Shown here: piece after piece, positions 60,374 through 64,000 of the stretch | Numbering within the stretch: position 1 is the stretch's first letter | Layout: each line of letters begins with the position of its first letter | From: Thermoplasma sp. | Lineage (GTDB): Archaea; Thermoplasmatota; Thermoplasmata; Thermoplasmatales; Thermoplasmataceae | Direction: 5' to 3' | DNA: 64,000 bases | NCBI RefSeq assembly: GCF_008709555.1 | Contig: NZ_VYIJ01000004.1 | Span: 1-64,000, forward strand | Notes under the pieces: generated by a model | Told to the model about the DNA's origin: nothing | The model's input: the letters and a program-made list of their open reading frames with translations, nothing else | The model's database searches: none | Program-made: the position numbers and the translations under genes

Positions 60374-60853
60374 TTGGGATCAAATCCGGATCCCATGGAT
60401 GTTAAGAGGTACTGCCCTGTTATAGATTCCGATCTGCCAGCCGATCATGTCTATTTCAAATTCAGAAGTGATATAGAAGCGGCCGAGGCATACCTGGGTC
60501 TGGCCATAGCGGAAGGAATCAAGGTAAATGAGACCAGGGAAATACTGGATATGATAGACACAATATACAATTCGCTGTCCGATCCTGAATCAAGACTAAA
60601 CGATTTTCAGGAGAAAAGGCTGAATTTCACAGAGGAAGACTGGTACGATATGAAGGAGAAAGCAAACAACGGAAACCGATGGTCAATGTACATGTTCTTG
60701 GCCAGGAGTTCCATCGATAGCGCTGTTTACTGGCTGTACAGTCTCAAAGAAACCGAGGAATTCAGAGAAATCGTGAATGACGAAACCATTTTAAAGTTAA
60801 TGAAGACGGGCTTTGTGATATTGAGGGAGTCGCTTGGAGATATAAGGCTATGA
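60374..60853 (+). CDS. uncharacterised helical protein
   Basis: 159-aa ORF; helical charged composition. Confidence 0.7.
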   Translation: MGSNPDPMDVKRYCPVIDSDLPADHVYFKFRSDIEAAEAYLGLAIAEGIKVNETREILDMIDTIYNSLSDPESRLNDFQEKRLNFTEEDWYDMKEKANNGNRWSMYMFLARSSIDSAVYWLYSLKETEEFREIVNDETILKLMKTGFVILRESLGDIRL

Positions 60854-60869
60854 CCTCTCGAACCGAGGT

Positions 60870-61220
60870 TTTGATTTGTAAAGAGGAAAGGTGAACTACC
60901 TCTCCCTTGCGGATGGGGCTTCCACCCACTTAACCACGTCTGAGTGAGCTACTCCTCAGCTGAAGCATCGGAGCTTCCTTTCAACGAAGAGACATCTGCC
61001 TGTACGGATATATTCCATGCAAGCCCGAAGTTGCGATCTCCACAGGCGTGAATTCGGACCGCACCGGCCCTACTCAGCCATTTCGTTTATACTGCGTGGT
61101 TATCGCAGTACATGCATTTATACCAGACTTCTTTATTATTTTTCCATTGGGGGAAGTCCGTGTATCTCCTCCCTGAAGGTCTGAGTCTTACTGCTTCCCT
61201 CAAACTCCTAACTTTTCTTT
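60870..61220 (-). mobile_element. IS200/IS605 TnpB 3'-end relic with omegaRNA-like terminus
   Basis: Minus strand: remnant reading EVWYKCMYCDNHAV*...; GAAGCTCCGATGCTTCAGCTGAGGAGTAGCTCACTC; terminal AAGTGGGTGGAAGCCCCATCC-GCAA-GGGAGAGGTAGTTCAC. Confidence 0.75.
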
Positions 61221-61234
61221 AAAATTAATTGATA

Positions 61235-62086
61235 TCAGGTAGTGTGCGTGACAGATATACCGCGCAGGAAATCAAGGTATGAAAGCGGTTCCTTCACATA
61301 CCTGTCCAGTATGTTTGTTTCCCTGTAGTAGTCCTGAAACAGAAGATGGGACTCATATTCGGTGAATAGACCGGTGTCCATAACCGCAGATATAGCCTTT
61401 TCCAGTTTCGTTTCTCCTATCTCCTTCTTTCCATTCATCTTTCGTATGTAGTTCACTATCTTTATCAGGGGCAGGTTGTCGTTGCTGCATATATCGTAAA
61501 CCCCCTCCCTCTTGAGTATCGAATTCACAACGGTAACGACATCATCCACATAAACGGGCGCCAGATTCCCTTCCGGAGATAGATGCCCTATCTTCTCTGA
61601 CAGTTTTCTGAACCTGTCCGTGAAGTGATCACCTTCGCCAAATAGGAAAGACAGTCTCACAACCAGGCCGCTCTTCAGGACACGCGTATTGTCCTCCACT
61701 AGCCTCTTTGTTCTGAAAAACTCCAACGGATATGATGGCTGGTTTATTATAGAGAAAGACACAACCTTCTGATCGGTGTTGTTGGCCTTCACGGCGTTTA
61801 CAACGTTTTTTATACCAGCAAGCAGGATCTCGCGGTTTCTCTTCTCATCAGCATTCCAGTCTTCAACCGCAAATATGGCCACATCTGCGTCTTTCATAGC
61901 CTCTGCGACCTTGGAGTAGTCAGTAACATCGCCTGATATCCACCTGGCATCCTTTCTCGTGATCGTGTTTCCCCTGTCAAGTGAAAAGTATGCCATCTCA
62001 TCTGCATCCAGTCTGTTGACCAGATGGCTTCCCAGGAAGCCCGAACCACCGAATACTATAACCTTCACATGCTTGTATTTTTTCAA
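61235..62086 (-). CDS. NAD-dependent epimerase/dehydratase family protein
   Basis: VIVFGGSGFLGSHLVNRL; WISGDVTDYSKVAEAMKDADVAIFAVE. Confidence 0.88.
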   Translation of the reverse strand: MKKYKHVKVIVFGGSGFLGSHLVNRLDADEMAYFSLDRGNTITRKDARWISGDVTDYSKVAEAMKDADVAIFAVEDWNADEKRNREILLAGIKNVVNAVKANNTDQKVVSFSIINQPSYPLEFFRTKRLVEDNTRVLKSGLVVRLSFLFGEGDHFTDRFRKLSEKIGHLSPEGNLAPVYVDDVVTVVNSILKREGVYDICSNDNLPLIKIVNYIRKMNGKKEIGETKLEKAISAVMDTGLFTEYESHLLFQDYYRETNILDRYVKEPLSYLDFLRGISVTHTT

Positions 62087-62309
62087 CCTATTAAAAATTG
62101 ACGTAGCTGTTTAGAAATATTGGTCTTGCGGCATACAGCGATCGAACGCCTCATCTCTCACCATGCTTATTGACCGCATGCCATTGGACTCTGCTATTTC
62201 CTCCTGCAAAATATATCATGCAGGGCTGGCCTGCAGCATCGTTTTCAGCAGTTTGAACTACAAAACGAATAACGTTATATATAAACTAACAATTCAATGC
62301 CGAACTGCA

Positions 62310-62561
62310 ATGCCTAAGACACCAGCTAATGTTAAACCGATGGATGTACTGAAATCAGCGCTATCCAGAAACGTACTGATAGATGTTAAGGGAAACAGAG
62401 AATACTCCGGTACACTTGAGGGCTACGATGTGTACATGAACATCGTGCTGCAAAACGCAAGCGAGATAATCAATGGAGAGAACAAGGGTGTATACGACCG
62501 TGTTCTGGTGAGGGGCGATAACGTAATATTCGTCTCTCCATCAAAGGGTGATGGTTCATGA
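62310..62561 (+). CDS. archaeal Sm-like protein (LSm)
   Basis: [45 protein letters not shown]...[16 protein letters not shown] at 62310 preferred over tracked 62163. Confidence 0.93.
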   Translation: MPKTPANVKPMDVLKSALSRNVLIDVKGNREYSGTLEGYDVYMNIVLQNASEIINGENKGVYDRVLVRGDNVIFVSPSKGDGS

Positions 62562-62722
62562 GCAATGGAACAGCCGTAATGGGTAAGATAAATAACAAGA
62601 AGACGCACATAAGATGCAGAAGGTGTGGTCATCACACATATAATGTAAGGACGAAGAGGTGCTCTCACTGTGGATTCCCTGCCCCAAGGATCAGATCCTA
62701 TAAATGGGCAAAAGCCAAGTGA
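62558..62722 (+). CDS. rpl37e: ribosomal protein L37e (not in ORF track)
   Basis: [58 protein letters not shown] overlap with LSm stop. Confidence 0.95.
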   Translation: MSNGTAVMGKINNKKTHIRCRRCGHHTYNVRTKRCSHCGFPAPRIRSYKWAKAK

Positions 62723-64000
62723 AGACTGTGCAGTTGTGGGTTTCAGAGGCAGGATCGATGCCTATGATCCCATAATAACTGCACTCCGAACGCTGCAGCA
62801 TAGGGGGCAGGAATCTGCCGGTATGGCCGTTTTTGACGGCAGGAAGACCATACTGAAGAAGGGCCGCGGCCTTGTGACAGATGTTTTCAATCCCTCCACA
62901 GACAATATGAAGGGTAAGATAGGCGTTGGCCACACGAGGTATTCAACAGCAGGTTCCAAGGATGTGATCGATGCCGGCCCGTTTGTTATAAACTCTCAGA
63001 TCGGATTCATCTCCGTCTCTCATAATGGCGAGATCGTCAATGCAGATGAACTCAAGGAGGAGATGAAGAGAGAGGGTGTGAATTTCCAAAGTGATTCGGA
63101 TACAGAGGTGCTGCTGGCTGAACTTTCCAGAAACATCTCCAAGTACGGACTCAAGAAGGGCTTTGAGGTGTCCATGAACACGCTCAAGGGGGCCTATGCC
63201 TGTGCTGTTGGAATAAATGATAGACTATTCGCTATGAGGGATCCAAACGGGATAAGGCCACTGGTTATTGGAAAGAACGCCGATGGGTACATAATTGCCA
63301 GTGAGAGCTGCGCCATAGATGCTCTTGAAGGCACCGTGATAAGAAATGTCGAACCCGGGGAGGTTGTCGAGCTGACCGACGACGGCCCGAAGACCATAGC
63401 AATCCACAGTGGAGAGAAAACTGCCCACTGCATGTTCGAATACGTTTACTTCTCAAGGCCAGACAGCACCATCGACGGCATAAACGTCTATATGGCCAGG
63501 GTCAGGATGGGTATGATATTGGCCAGAGAGAGCCCGGTTGAAGCGGATCTTGTCATACCAGTCCCGGATTCAGGGAGATCGCAGGCGATAGGATACTCAA
63601 TGCAGTCCGGCATACCGTACACTGAAGGATTGATGAAGAACAGGTACTCGGAACGCACATTCATAATGCCAACGCAGAACGACAGGAAGGCGGCCATCAG
63701 GCTGAAGCTCAATCCGGTCAGGGAGGTCATAGCCGGAAAGAGGGTGGTCCTGGTTGACGACAGCATTGTCAGGGGAAACACGATGCGCTTCATCGTCAGC
63801 ATGATGAGAAAGTATGGTGCGAAGGAGGTACATGTGCGCATTGGGTCACCCCACATAATAGCGCCATGCTACTTTGGCGTTGACATGAAAACGAAGGATC
63901 AGTTCATAGCCAGGGGAAGGACGGACGCGGAGATAAACAGTGAGATAGGAGCAGATTCGCTTGCCTTTCTCTCCATAGATGGCCTTAAGGAGGCCATAGG
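62670..64000 (+). CDS. purF: amidophosphoribosyltransferase, partial (runs off right edge; not in ORF track)
   Basis: [56 protein letters not shown]...[11 protein letters not shown]...[14 protein letters not shown]. Confidence 0.94.
   Translation, partial: MDSLPQGSDPINGQKPSEDCAVVGFRGRIDAYDPIITALRTLQHRGQESAGMAVFDGRKTILKKGRGLVTDVFNPSTDNMKGKIGVGHTRYSTAGSKDVIDAGPFVINSQIGFISVSHNGEIVNADELKEEMKREGVNFQSDSDTEVLLAELSRNISKYGLKKGFEVSMNTLKGAYACAVGINDRLFAMRDPNGIRPLVIGKNADGYIIASESCAIDALEGTVIRNVEPGEVVELTDDGPKTIAIHSGEKTAHCMFEYVYFSRPDSTIDGINVYMARVRMGMILARESPVEADLVIPVPDSGRSQAIGYSMQSGIPYTEGLMKNRYSERTFIMPTQNDRKAAIRLKLNPVREVIAGKRVVLVDDSIVRGNTMRFIVSMMRKYGAKEVHVRIGSPHIIAPCYFGVDMKTKDQFIARGRTDAEINSEIGADSLAFLSIDGLKEAI

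Noticed and set aside
1-64000. CRISPR array or tandem repeat array
   Set aside because: No regularly spaced direct repeats noticed by eye; a repeat-finder run would be needed to exclude short arrays.

Overview
This 64 kb window is dense, mostly ordinary archaeal chromosome. Gene content (Vps4/ESCRT-III, TatAC, cytochrome b/Rieske, archaeal ribosomal proteins, tRNA endonuclease, an isolated 5S rRNA) suggests a Thermoplasma-like euryarchaeon; that assignment is inferred from recognition, not from a search. About 57 coding genes are supported, plus one tRNA-Arg(GCG) and one 5S rRNA. No CRISPR array, 16S/23S rRNA or intact transposon was seen. Main points of interest: (1) a CdvB/ESCRT-III-like gene about 5 kb from a MIT-AAA Vps4-like gene that overlaps an unknown 149-aa gene; (2) two genes, a CPA2 antiporter and a Rieske protein, each interrupted by one in-frame TGA with clearly homologous sequence continuing in the same frame; (3) a second Rieske gene whose Tat signal lies upstream of the tracked ATG, with an ideal Shine-Dalgarno placed before an ACG codon; (4) decayed IS200/IS605-family TnpB 3'-end/omegaRNA-like relics, two clear and two tentative; (5) a split HerA/TraG-like ATPase with a C-terminal PD-(D/E)XK-like region, an unknown partner and an untracked AbrB-like ORF; (6) a Ras-like small GTPase abutting tRNA endonuclease; (7) a three-gene membrane ferredoxin/polytopic protein/CuA-like cupredoxin cluster. 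All family calls come from reading motifs and need HMM or structure confirmation.
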